Positions 23,492 through 35,300 of a DNA stretch of 64,000 bases are shown here, one piece after another. This stretch comes from Phascolomyces articulosus (taxonomy: Eukaryota; Mucoromycota; Mucoromycetes; Mucorales; Lichtheimiaceae). Below the pieces are notes generated by a model. The model saw only the letters and a list, made by a program, of their open reading frames with translations, was not told where the DNA came from and did no database searches. The stretch covers positions 496,001-560,000 of the forward strand of contig JAIXMP010000015.1 of NCBI GenBank assembly GCA_025677815.1, read 5' to 3'. Position 1 is the stretch's first letter, and every line of letters starts with the position of its first letter. The translations under genes were made by a program, and so were the position numbers.

Positions 23492-26400
23492 AAAAAAAAA
23501 CCTTGTGGTGTATCCCATGTATATCTTTTTTTTTATTATTATTATTCTTGTCGTGTTTTTTTTTTTTGTAATATTAAACTACACACAAACAACTTGCACA
23601 CACACAAAACAAAATAAAAATATTCCCTTTCCCCTTTTTTTTGTGAATAACACACTGTAAAATCCAGAACGCGTTATTATTATTAATAATTAATATTTGG
23701 AAATGGAAGGAAAATTGGGTTTTGTTGGGTTAGTTATATAAAGTGAATGGGGAGAGAACATTGATTCTTTCACTTTATGATGGCGTTATTTTTCGTTCAT
23801 GATATATCTATCGATAAACGAAACAATGGGCTATATCATTCTATTGATAAGAAGTAACAGGATGGGGTGTGTTAATATGATTATAGTTATGGTCTAAAGG
23901 AAACTTTGTTGAAAAAAAAATCTTTATATTCACGTGCTTTTTTTTTTCGTGATGTTGTGTGGTATCACAGGCTCTTTCTTCTATCGAATAGGCTGAGATT
24001 CAGAATGATATGCCGCTCCACAGTATATGTTTCATTACCCGAGACAACGTACAAGATGCGTTGTGAGTACAAGATTCGCAACAAGTTGGTTTTGATATAC
24101 AAAAAAAAGGGTCTCAGAAAACTAATCTTGTGTATTATTATTTTTTTCTGTACGCGTCTTCATTATAAAAGATAATAGATAGAACTTTTTTAATAGAAAT
24201 GTTTTTCTTCTATAGATAATTTCCATAAAAAATAACTATATGTCGACCGAGGTGTTCTTTCATAAAAGTTGTTATAGATCTTGGTAGTGAATTTTTTTTT
24301 TTTTATCTCGGTTTAATATACATAGTAGGGAAAATGATGTAGTATACAGGTTATACATATCCTTTACCTCTTTGGTGGATATACTATCATCTCCGGGTGA
24401 AAATACCAATATTTTAAAAAAAAAGACATCAAACACGTTCATCTTACTATTTGGCTATTATAAGAACATAATATACCAATTGCTTATAAATATAGCATAT
24501 TTGTTCAAAATTAAAATGATGGGAGAACCTGAACTATATACCCAAAGAAGAAAGTAGAAGATACAACATACTTAACTATAGGAGTATATGGTTTATATCA
24601 ATCATTTGCAAATACACAATCATATATCCTACAGCACCCTGCTTGGGAACAGTTTCTGCTCCTCTTCATGCTGTATATTTTACAAGTAATTACTGGAAAT
24701 AAAAATGTATATCTCTCTATAACACTCTTGGTTCCAATCTAGTAGTGATTGTTTCAGTACAATGTAAATATAGCGTAAAGTGGGACGCCAGTGTAACAAA
24801 AAAAAAATCAAAGGAATATCCATGCATCATAATGTTACGTAGTAAGCTGGAAGGGCTTGGGTAGACTTGCAGTAGTGCAAGTTTACCCAAGCCCAGTTGG
24901 AATTAGTGCATAGGAAAAAAAGAAAGGAGTTCATTGTATAACATATTTTTTCTCACTTTCTGGGCTACAGAAGAAAACCAAGACATGACGTTATATTTAG
25001 TTTGTTGTCTTTTGTAGTGGAACGTAATAAAGGACATAAAATATATTATAAAATCTTATAAAGCAGAAAATCCGTAATAAAAAGGAGAGACCATCTAATT
25101 TTCCCATTTCATTAAATACAGTAGAACATGATGCAACTGCTCTTAAACCAACAAAATTTTTTGAATCTATCTAGTCGATGAAAACAAAGATTGATAAAAA
25201 ACTAAAACATAATTTTGATAGAGTAGCATGTGTAATTTAAATCTTATGGTTTAGAATTAACATAAGTGTTGATCCTATTGAAGAGATAGAGTTCAAAGGT
25301 TGGCACTTTACTACTAAGTGAGCGCTCAGAAGTACTGAAACGTTCTGTACAAAGAATGCAATCAACCATAAATGGAAAACAATGTTACACAAAAATGTAG
25401 TGATAAAGCTGGGTCCTGTTATATTTATAGCAATTGAAGAATCTTTATTCTAAAAGGGACCTTTTGTATCATTTTGAAGGTCGTTGATTTATAAACTACT
25501 GAGACAGAGCTACTATAAAGATGCATAGTTTTTACTATGAAGATAATAAATTCGCTTACAGCAATGATAGAACCCAATTCAAAAAATATTTTTTTAAAGA
25601 GATAAAAAATAAATGAATATATAAGCTATATAGTTTTGGAGTATAAAAGTTGTTAAGTATTTAATTCTTATTCCTAGTAATTGCAATACTTTCAGACCGT
25701 AATTGAATGTACAGTATGGTAAATGGCTAGAAGAAGGATTGTGCATATTTTGTAGTAAATGGTACTTAATGGAGGAGGTCATTTTTGTGCTCAGTATATG
25801 CTTGAAAATAAGTCAGATTTTATGAACCAAGAATCTACATTAGAGTGAGCTGTGAATAGAAACTCGCATAAATTTGAAGGTTCTATTATGTAACAAACTT
25901 TTTAGAATGCTTCTAGAGTAGAGCAAAAGAAGGAAAATTACAGTTGACTATTGTTTAAGTCTCTTAAATAGCATCTTCCATGAATTTTATATACTACCTC
26001 TTTCCTAGTAATTGGGCACTTCGTATCAAATGCGTGAGCATGTATTAAACTTTATTCAGATGTAATGTAGATAGCTATTAGACAGAACAGTCACTTATAT
26101 CATACAATATGCCAGTATAATGTAGTTCAGGTTCATACCATAAATAGAAGTATATTAATAATTATGTAAACTTATTTATTGAGCACTTGATACAGGATAA
26201 GTTTTAACATGATTAATTATAAGTAGTTTTAAGTTTATTTAATAAGTCTAACTTTTACATCTGTATCAATACCACATTTTCCACACTAGCAGCTTGGCTT
26301 TCCTTCCTCCTAAATGAGGGAGGGAGCTTCAGCTGATGCTACATAGCTTTTATTCATACATAATATTACCACAAAGTACCGCAAGGAAGCGATCATATGC

Positions 26401-26968
26401 CTATAGGCACAAGTCGATTTAGTTCTCCACAATAATAAATCTATAAATTTGAATCTAATATAAGTCTAATTATCTCGGAGTGTCATATAATAGAATACGT
26501 TTATATGCAGCAAGTTGTGTTTTTTTTCTAACTATGGCCACCAAACCACGTAACAAACCCTATATATATACATATATATATATATATATAATTGCTACAT
26601 TAATTTGGTAAAATGGATACTCTTAAAAGAAAGTAATTTGTGACTACATCTTCGAGGTACAGAATAAGGCAATACAGGACGTATATAATAACCTTACCAT
26701 AAACTTATGGAATATATACAAATATTTAAATAGTAATGACATTCTATGAGATATAAATTTATTGTATTTTAAATGTGTATATTAAGACCAGTAAGTTGGA
26801 GCATACTGTTACTGTTTTTTAAGGTGTAGTAGGTACAAGTATAGAGTGATGATCATTGACAAAAAATAACTGGAAGAAAATAAAGAATGATGAAATAAAA
26901 AAAAATGATGGTAATAAAAATGATAGTACTAATAATAATAATGATAATAATAAAGTATAATATATAAA
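23492..26968. other. 3.5-kb gene-poor AT-rich interval
   Basis: No ORF here carries recognisable similarity and codon use is not gene-like. The visible structures are a near-perfect 19-bp hairpin at 24853-24894, an imperfect hairpin-like GC-richer patch around 26285-26342, and an AT dinucleotide run at 26562-26589. A 90-codon open stretch at 23906-24175 (+) may be a decayed element but cannot be assigned. Confidence 0.4.
24853..24894 (+). repeat. Near-perfect inverted repeat, 19-bp stem with 4-nt loop
   Basis: Left arm GGGCTTGGGTAGACTTGCA (24853-24871), loop GTAG, right arm TGCAAGTTTACCCAAGCCC (24876-24894). Arms pair at 18 of 19 positions; the exception is G opposite T, which would be a G-U pair in plus-strand RNA. 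GC content is well above its AT-rich surroundings. Confidence 0.85.
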
Positions 26969-29460
26969 TTACACTTTGGCAAAGGGTTTACGATTCACAT
27001 TAAATTTAAGCCATGTCATTATTAATGCTGATAGAATATAAGCAACACCAGCAAACATCTTGTAAGAGAAGAAACGCTCTGAACTAACACCTGATTCAAT
27101 GGCACTTGCAATATTAGGTCCAAATACGGCAATCACATTAGAGATAAGTACCATACTTAATCCAGTTGGAAACTTTTCCATCCCGCAGATTGATGCTGTA
27201 ATAGGTGATACTATAAAGTATATAATAGAACCCGTGGAATGTATTATATATAATATTAGCAATTTTTTTAATTTCTTTTCCAGCCAAAAAAAAAAAAGTT
27301 TCGTTAACTGGGTAAACTTTTCCCTTACCTAGTGCAAAATAAGATCCACATGTGAAACCAAAGATAGCCATGAAAGCCACCAAAGTGCCATAGGTATACG
27401 CAAAGGTCCAAATCAAAAAGTTGCTAAGACTTGCAATCGTTAAATATATAATATTGGTATTGATATTACCTAACTTATCGGCAAGAAAACTATATGATAA
27501 ATATACAAAGAATATATATATATTCAATAAGTTAGTTTCTCTAACACCAAATATAGCAATACTAATAGTGAGATATAATAATAATTACAACTTACCCGCA
27601 AACGATACGTCCAACGAAGTTCATGGCACAACTAACAGCCACCATTGATGATCCTTGTGAGGCAGATAAGCCAAGATAAGTTGCGTGTGCTATATACATA
27701 TTAAATTATTTATCATAAAATAATGAGTGAGCACGTTGTTGTTTTTTCGTTTAGAATCAATGGAGTTAGCAGTAATAGAAATAGATGCATTACATGGAAC
27801 AAAGAAAAATGGGATGAAGTAGCCAACCATCTGCATAGTGGCACCTAAGCACCAGATACGGAAGCTGCTATCCTTGAATACACTAAATTTAATAATATCT
27901 CCTAATCGCTTACGAACACGAGGACGAGGAATACGATCTTTCACCAAAATGCATGCAACTAAATCGCATGCTAAACAGATAAAGCCGACAACTCGATATG
28001 TCCTATATATTTGTATATAAAAATTATGTTCTTATTAATAAGTGCTCGTTCTTCTTATTGATGTTTCTTGTATTCTTAACTGAAAAATTCTCATTTACTT
28101 ACCATCCACCACCAAGACTTTTGTTGATCGGTGTCATGATAAATGGCATAATTAAACCACCAATACCAGATCCAGATGCTATGAGACCAAGGGCAAAACC
28201 TCGTCTACGGTTGAAATATTGTGGTGCAACTGACATAATTGTCTATAATATAGTGTACATATCCATCAGGAAGGAAATTAGTATAACCCCCAATAAGTAG
28301 GTAGATATCAATCCCCCCAAAGGAACATAAATAAAAATAACAATTAGCCGTCTCGGTTACTTACCACATACATGAAACTGACCCCGATCCCAAAGCAGAT
28401 ACCTTGAGTCAAGTACAGATGCCAAATCTATATAGAAGAGCAACCATAATAATAATCCCCGCTGCTATTAGTAAAAAAAATAATAGTGTCGATCGAATAT
28501 TCTTTATATCTCGATTTGTATACAAAAATTGTGCTTCTTTTGTAACACACAACTACGATGGTTTTTTCTTTTTACCAACCTCGGTAGAGAAACCTGCAAT
28601 GATGACACCAACAGCAATAAATATGGTACCGATGAACAAGACAGCTCTTGTTCCTAACATGGATTGTAGAATTTGGGCTACTGGACCCATCGCATTACTG
28701 AAAATCAAACAGAATGTACCAACAAAACTCAATTGAAGTGGTGCATTGGAAACTCTATCACCAAATACATTTTGTTCGTAATAATCTTGCATAACACCTA
28801 GTAATAGAAAAAATAGTACCCAGAAGAATGTTAAATCCGAATTCGTTTCAGATCATGGCCCAAAAAAAATTCTTGAACAAAGCGGGAAATCCAATTCCCG
28901 AGACACGTTACCCCTATGGTGGGAAAGTTTTTTTTTTTTTGCTAGTTAGTACACATTTTTCTGTCATACAAACATGAACATATAGAGTAAACTATTAAGT
29001 AATCATTAAAATTCTGTTGCTTACCATGCAGTTGTGACGCCATAACTTGTAACTTGAACCAAAAATGCACCTACAACGATAAACCATCCATAGCCACCGT
29101 CAGGGATCTTATCATTATTGTCAGCAGGTTTTTCTTCATCGGAACACGCTAAAGTTTTACTGCGGACGGATTCACAATCTTCATGTGTAGCACTTGAATG
29201 AGAATTCTTTTCAGAGGATGGTGAATCAATTGTCACGACGTTTTCTATTATTATGTAATGAAATGAATATAAAATAGTCGGTTTGTTTTGTTGCATTTAT
29301 CAATCTAATCAATTAGAAAATTACCTTCATAGAGAGAAGATCGTCGAATGGGTGATTGGGTACTTGTTACTTGCTCTTTGTCATATATCGTTGACCTGAC
29401 TGAATGAACTGTTTGATCGTTTACTCCGTTGTCTTCTTGAATAGTTGTATTGGACGCCAT
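26969..29460 (-). CDS. MFS monocarboxylate-transporter-like (MCT/Mch) membrane transporter
   Basis: Plasma- or vacuolar-membrane transporter of the fungal MCT-like group, related to animal SLC16 and yeast Mch proteins; substrate unknown. Exons (5'-3'): 29325-29460, 29025-29244, micro-exon 28912-28913, 28580-28797, 28365-28427, 28103-28242, 27794-28002, 27596-27689, 27329-27489, 26969-27210; 494 aa. After a polar N-terminus comes the family hallmark DGGYGWFIVVGAF (~94-106), then twelve-segment-type hydrophobic stretches, PQYFNRRRGFALGLIASGSG in the middle (the conserved MCT YF.RRR..A.G...SG.G.G), and MEKFPTGLSM near the end. All exons agree in phase except that the second and third large exons need two extra nucleotides, supplied by the proposed micro-exon. 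Confidence 0.88.
28912..28913 (-). other. Proposed 2-nt micro-exon (GG) in the MCT-like gene
   Basis: Direct joining of 29025 to 28797 puts the conserved frame out by one. Between them lies CCATAG-GG-GTAACG: an acceptor, two bases and a donor. Using it gives TGG GGT GTT ATG, that is W-G-V-M-Q-D-Y-Y, which fits the family. A perfect TACTAAC branch site (28945-28951) stands about 32 nt before the acceptor, and TTTAAC (28830-28835) about 33 nt before the next one. The two resulting introns are 111 and 114 bp, like the others in this gene (80-152), whereas one merged intron would be 227 bp. Confidence 0.6.
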
Positions 29461-30148
29461 TTTACACACCAACCCACACACTCTTTTTCTCTTATCACTC
29501 TTTGTTATATATGTTTAAAAATGGAAATAAAAAACCTACACGGGCAGAAAAATTCTGGATGCAAAAATGGAGAATCAATTGGCCCAACCAAAAAAATGTA
29601 TAATTCTTATTTCCAAAAGAGAAAGGGGAAAAAAATGCTAGTGCTTTGGTTGAAAGGATCGGATCAAAGCCCGGGTTTTTATATTCGATTTGAGGGTTTG
29701 TTTCTCCGACAGAAAATTCAAATTCGGTGTCTCATACCGCGCGAATCTTTGAATCCTGAGTGGTCCATTCACACTCCTTTTAGTGATAACACTCTTTTCC
29801 ACACTTTTTTTTTTTTTGCTAACTAGAGCCCACTTATTAAGCCAAGGGTTCATCACATACACGTAGGCGGCTAAACCTGTATCCATGTTTATCAATAAAG
29901 AAGAACTGAAAGAGATGATGCTGCAAGTGTATCTGTATCCATAAGCATATGCAATTGACATGAAAGTTTTTAGTATAAAAAAATAAAAAAATAATTAGAT
30001 TTATTTAATAGCACATGTATATCACAACATCAGTCTGACTCATTATGTCCTTGGACCCTTAATCTTCCGTTTCTATCACACAATTATGTGTTGATAATGG
30101 TGATGGTGATATATAGTACCCCTTTTTATTTATTAATATATTTTATTT
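29461..30148. promoter_or_regulatory. Upstream region of the MCT-like gene; ERV41 3' flank
   Basis: Non-coding interval between ATG 29460 and the ERV41 stop codon. Long T-run at 29806-29818. The 140-codon open stretch 29404-29826 (+) overlaps the transporter start antisense and shows no similarity, so it is not called. Confidence 0.35.
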
Positions 30149-31982
30149 TTATACGCTACGCATGATGTTGTGTGTTGGCGCATAAAGATTTGGATCCTCC
30201 TTTCCACCCGTGAGAACAAGTTTAATAGATCGATAAATAAATCCTACGGTGACCACCGAACCTCCAATGATGCCACATAGTCGTACCAAAAAATGTGTAA
30301 ATGGTTGTCGAGTTTCGGTAATTTGTACAGAGATGGGTTCAGTATCGTATTTGAAAAAGATGCCAGGAACAGTGCCCATGGCTCTACCTTCAGGAACTGC
30401 TTTACGAGAATCCGTCACGGCATACTGATTTGTTAAAATTACATCCTTTCCACTGTCAATATATGTTGTAGGTACCTAATAACAACATCCATCATTTGAT
30501 ATATGAGTATACCCCGCATTTATCCTTCTATTTATTCATTCTCCTCCTTTTCCTTGGTATATTTACTAGATAGGCAACTTACAATTGACAAGAAATATTG
30601 GAATACTTCGAAATCTATATAAACAATGCGTAAAAAAAACGTGGGATTTTTTTTTTGTTTGCTTGTTTTAGCTATTGTAGATCTTATTGTAATCGTTAGA
30701 AAAAATTATCATGATTACTCACGTTCTTGTGCAATTTCAACACTCTTGTCAAGTGGGTTCACAAGGTCGGGGTATTGTTTACCGAACGAAAATTGGTCGA
30801 TTCGATGGGTAAAGTTTAATACTAAGATATTAATAGAATCCAAGTTAGTATGGATCTGCCACCTTACATTAGCTTATCTTATTCATCCTTTTTTCTTTAC
30901 ATTTATGATCAGTATGTGCGTGGCTGTCTGGAATTAGAAAAATTCAAAAATATTTAGCTCGTTGGTGGATTGGCTCAATCTCATTGGCAATAAACACAAT
31001 TACTCATAACAACAATAACTTACGGTATCCGTGACCAAGTGATGTAAAGTGTAAATTGGCAGCAACCTTATTTGCATAAATCGATCCAAAAACTCGACAA
31101 GCACCCATCTCAGCTAAATCAATTAAAAATAATATTTAATTTTTTCGATCACTTAGTAATATCACGCTCATCTGTTTCTCTTTTTTCACTTACTAGCAAT
31201 TTTTTCATCATAAGGTTTGCCACTTGCTGCTTTAATTACTTCCTGCATAAATCGTGGTTCTTGTTTTCTATTAGGATGGTAAAATGATCAATTTTTATAT
31301 TTTTTTTTAATTCGCATAAAATCATCGCCAATTCCTTACTTTTCTTGATCAGCACGATTTGTAGAAAATTGAGCCTATCAGTCAAATAATTAATATAATT
31401 TAAATACAAAGCGTGTTATCCAATTTATTAGAAATTTTTTTTACCGGTACAAGGCGTAAATTCTCAGTTAAATGCATACGTTGTCCTGAAGCATCATAAA
31501 CATGGACAAGTAATACTAGAAATAAAAAAAAAAACAATGGGATACCCACATTCAATTTTAGCATCATACCCAAGACAAATTATATACAATAATATATGGC
31601 TATGGAAACTTGCCTGGACATGGCATAGCAACTGTCAAATCCATATTTATTTGTATGCTGGTTTCTATTGTTGGATCCACTATAAATCTATAATCATTGT
31701 GTATTGTGCGATATCTATCGTATATGTTAAATAATTGTTATTATGACTATTATTTCAGAATGACTACCGTATTTTTTTCTCATTGTCTTTGAAATATCCA
31801 TATGATTTGAGTTCTAATGAATGTACATACTCGGAAAATTCGCTGAGCGAGAGTAATGCAAGGAAGCATGCTAATAATATAGTAAGCAATCCACCTTTTT
31901 CGCTACGAGCCTGATTATCTGAATCTACTTTTGGGAACGCGTCGAACTGGGCTACCTTATGTGTCCATTGACTGAACGCCAT
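30149..31982 (-). CDS. ERV41: Erv41/ERGIC2-like COPII vesicle protein
   Basis: ER-Golgi cycling membrane protein that pairs with Erv46 as a retrograde cargo receptor. Nine exons (5'-3'): 31768-31982, 31614-31687, 31445-31515, 31340-31374, 31194-31267, 31024-31113, 30723-30821, 30583-30614, 30149-30475; 338 aa (yeast 352). Seen: N-terminal FDAFPKV (~13-19) and KGG before the first membrane segment LLTILLACFLALLSLSEF; luminal domain with IQINMDLTVAMPCP, ACRVFGSIYANKVAANLHF and LLNFTHRIDQFSFG; C-terminal VPGIFFKYDTEPISV, the Erv41/46 hallmark, then a second membrane segment LCGIIGGSVVTVGFIY. Intron 2 starts with GC, not GT. The perfect TACTAAC before exon 7 and phase agreement throughout support the model. 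Confidence 0.92.
31516..31613 (-). other. GC-AG intron in ERV41
   Basis: Exon end CCATGTCCAG is followed by GCAAGT and the intron closes with TTTCTAG. Only this junction keeps the frame (CCA GTA TTA CTT), and no GT donor nearby would. The donor context AG|GCAAGT is the usual one for GC introns. Confidence 0.8.
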
Positions 31983-32382
31983 GGCGAATTATAGGATTGA
32001 AATTATACTTTTTGTTATAAAATAAAAAAAAAAAAGTGGTGCCAGAATCAATGAGGTGTGGATGGTGATAAATTGATAATAAGCACAGGGACGAAGGACG
32101 TGGCACACTCAAAATGGGAGGTTTAGAATAAAAAGGATTTCCCGACAAATGCTGTTTTTGGATGTTTATTCCACATCCCCATTTGACAAAAAAAAATCAG
32201 GATTTAAAAGAGCTTAAAGGGGATAAATTATAACGAATCAAAAGTAGAGCATAACAAACATTGAATTAAACAAATTTTTTTTAAAAAATAAAAAATACAT
32301 TTCTTTTTTTATTTGTTTATATTTAATTAATAATTCACTACTACTAATACTAAAAAAATATCGCTGTTTCAAACACTACTAA
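31983..32382. promoter_or_regulatory. ERV41 upstream region and 3' flank of the giant gene
   Basis: About 400 bp, A/T-rich, with TTTTTATTTGTTTATATTTAA-like stretches near 32305-32330 that could serve 3' processing of the giant transcript (read on the minus strand). No gene seen. Confidence 0.35.
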
Positions 32383-35300
32383 TTAATACAAGACAGAAGA
32401 AGCGGTATCAACAACACGCTGGAACCAAGTGCGTCCAGCTACAGTTGTGGTTGTGGTAGCGGCTTGTTTTTGAGCTTCTTTTTGATCAAGCATGGCTTCA
32501 AAGCTTTCAGCAAGCATATCAATGCCATCAACTTCAAGATCGAATTCTTGGGTACTTGTGTGTTCAGAGCGGTGAATAAGGACAGTATGAGCACCGCTGG
32601 TCTTGGCAGCACGAAGAACTTCAGGGTTAGCAGAGACAATAGCTAATTCCTTGGTGTTTTCAAGAGCCAACAAGTCGGAAACGTTGTTCACAAATGCTTC
32701 AGAGGATTCAGCAGGCACCACATCAGCACCGAATTGGGCGTGCCAGCAGAGGCATCCATGGCGGGCAAGATCAACCATTGTGCGAGTTTGGAATGTTTGT
32801 GAGAACGAAACGGTCACAGTACCATGGTTCAAATGCTTGACGCGCTTAATACCAGCGGTCACTTCCTTGAAGAGAGAAGAGCGTCTCCAGATCAATACCA
32901 ACTTATCAAGTTGAGCAGCAGTGAATGCATCTTCCTTGATGTTGTAGGTGGCAAGTAATTCGATAAGAATAGTACGGAGGAGAACTTGGTCTTGTTGTTT
33001 TCCTTCGGCACCCTTGCGTTGAAGGAACAAAGCATACCACTTGTCAGCAAATTCTAAAGCATCAATCTTGTGTAAAGCTTCAGCCTTCTTGTTCTTAATC
33101 ACAGCGGACCAGGCAGCGGCAAAGGATGTACGGAAATCAGTAACAGTGCCAACAAGATCGAAGGCAATAGCACGGACACCAGCAAATGATTCGGGCATTT
33201 GAGTAGTTTCAACCCAAGCAACAGTCTTGCCTTCAAATGCAGCAGAAATAGTGACTGAAGCAGCATAGTCGAGTGAATGTACGAGACGATCGCGGATCAA
33301 GGCAATGCGGCTAAGAACACGTTCATCCACAGTAGCAATATCATGGGAATCAATACGAGCAACCACTTGCTTGAGTGAGGTGGTTTGAGAGTACAAAGTA
33401 ATCTTGATTTGATCGATGCAGTGGAGAGCTTGGTTGCGAGCATAAGAAACATTGGCGGCAACAGTTGCATCTGTACGCAAAAGAGTTTGTTCATCACCAG
33501 AAGATACGATTTGAGCCTTGGCAGTTTTGATAATACCGTCAACTTGTTGGTTAGCTTCTTCAATTAAACGTTGGATTTCAACGGAGACATCGCATCCTTC
33601 ACGTTGGATAGAAGTGTGGATGTTCTTGATAAGGAGGTCAAGCCATCCAGAAAGTTGAGTCTTGGTATCTTGAATGGCAAGAGTTACTTCTTTTTGAACA
33701 CGGGCTTGAGTTTCTTCCTTAGTTTCCTTCTTTTCCAGAAGAATTGCACCACAAGAGCTTTCCCCTGTCTTTTCATCCACAATATGAACTTGAAGTAACT
33801 TCTCAACTTGCTTGCCGGACACAAGAACCACGTTATCGAGTTGCGCGTCTACATCAACACCATGGATAGCAATAGTCTTGGAAAGATTTGCTTGAGAAAT
33901 AGCTGTGGTGTAGATGGTTTCCAATGTGACCGAAAGATTGTATTCGACATCAGTTTCAACAGAAACATTAGACTTGGAGGATTTGATCAAACCTTCCAAT
34001 TCTCCTTGAGCTTCGGCAATGATGGTGGTAACTTGACCATTAACATCAACATCAGTTTGCTTGCAGCAAGTCTTGATACGTTCAATCAAGCGGGTGAACC
34101 ATCCATTGATATCGGTCTTGATAGTTTCAATCTTGGTAACTTCAATAAGCTGGATCGGTTGCTTCTTCTTTACAACAGTTGTCTTCTTTTCCTTCACTTC
34201 AGTTTCAACATGATGTTCACCAACCACGATTTCCTCTTCCTCAGCGACAGCGGTCTCTACAGCGGCAACATGAACAGCAATCTGTTCATTGAGTCTTGTG
34301 GCAATGCCATAAAGAGCTGATTCTTGTTCCGAGGCGTTTTGCCAAGGTCCTTCAAGGATAGTTGTCTTGATGGTTGAAAGTTGATCGGAGAAAGTAGTAC
34401 GCAAGTGACCAAAGAATTCTTCCAAATGGACACTGGAAGTACCTCGTTGAAGTTCGTTAATCTTGTCATTGACTTCAATCTCGGCTTCACCAATGATGTG
34501 TTCAGTTTCACTGTTCACGTGGAGTCTGCCAGCGGAAGATTCAAGAAGTTGGGTAAACTTGACAACAATGAGTTTATAGAACCAATCTTGAGTATCCTTT
34601 GCAGCCTTCTTGGCGATGTCAACGGTTTCGACAGCAGAAATGACTTGACCAGAAGTTTCTAAAATTATAAGTAACGACTCAGTAAATTGAATGGTTTTTT
34701 TTTGAGGAAGATAATGCGTAAAATATTATTAATATTTACCCTTCTTTGAGGTAGTCTTCTTTCCAGAAGCCTTCTTCTTGGCAGCAACGGCTGCGGCACC
34801 GGCACCAGCGACGACACCAACGGCCAAAGAGCCTTCAACGATGTGTTGGAGAGTCTTGTCATCCTTCTTCTTGGATTCATGCTTAGACGCACACTCCTTC
34901 TTAGCCTAAAATGAAACAAGTTAGCATCAATGATTATTTCAACGTTATATAATAGCTTTACATATCAGATTGGTCATTACCTTAGCACGTTGCTCTTTCT
35001 TGGCCTTAGCCTTCTTGGCATCATGCTTAACAACCTTATGGACGTGTTCGGGAGCAACCTTAGCATGTTCAACCTCAATGGTTAAAGAGGTACCACACTT
35101 ATCGTATGCAACTTCAATTTGCTTTTCAGTGGATTCAATCAAACCAGCAATGCTATCCTTGGCGGTGGTAGAACCAGCGACAATTTGGCCACCGATAACC
35201 TTGAGTTGGTTAGATCCTTCAAGGACGATACCCTTGGCCCATTCAGTAGTAGAAACAATTTGCTCAGATACAGAGGTAGAGACTTCGGACTTCTTGGTCT

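Noticed and set aside
23906..24175. 90-codon open frame on the plus strand
   Set aside because: Starts in an A-run, no recognisable motif, surrounded by stops and homopolymers.
26285..26342. Second hairpin (AGCAGCTTGG... / ...CAGCTGATGCT)
   Set aside because: Arms align only with several mismatches and gaps; too imperfect to separate from chance in this sequence.
28553..28797. MCT-like gene as a pseudogene with a frameshift
   Set aside because: The apparent one-base mismatch is resolved by the two-base exon with complete splice signals on both sides, and no other lesion exists in ten exons. A sequence error remains possible and is noted in the finding.
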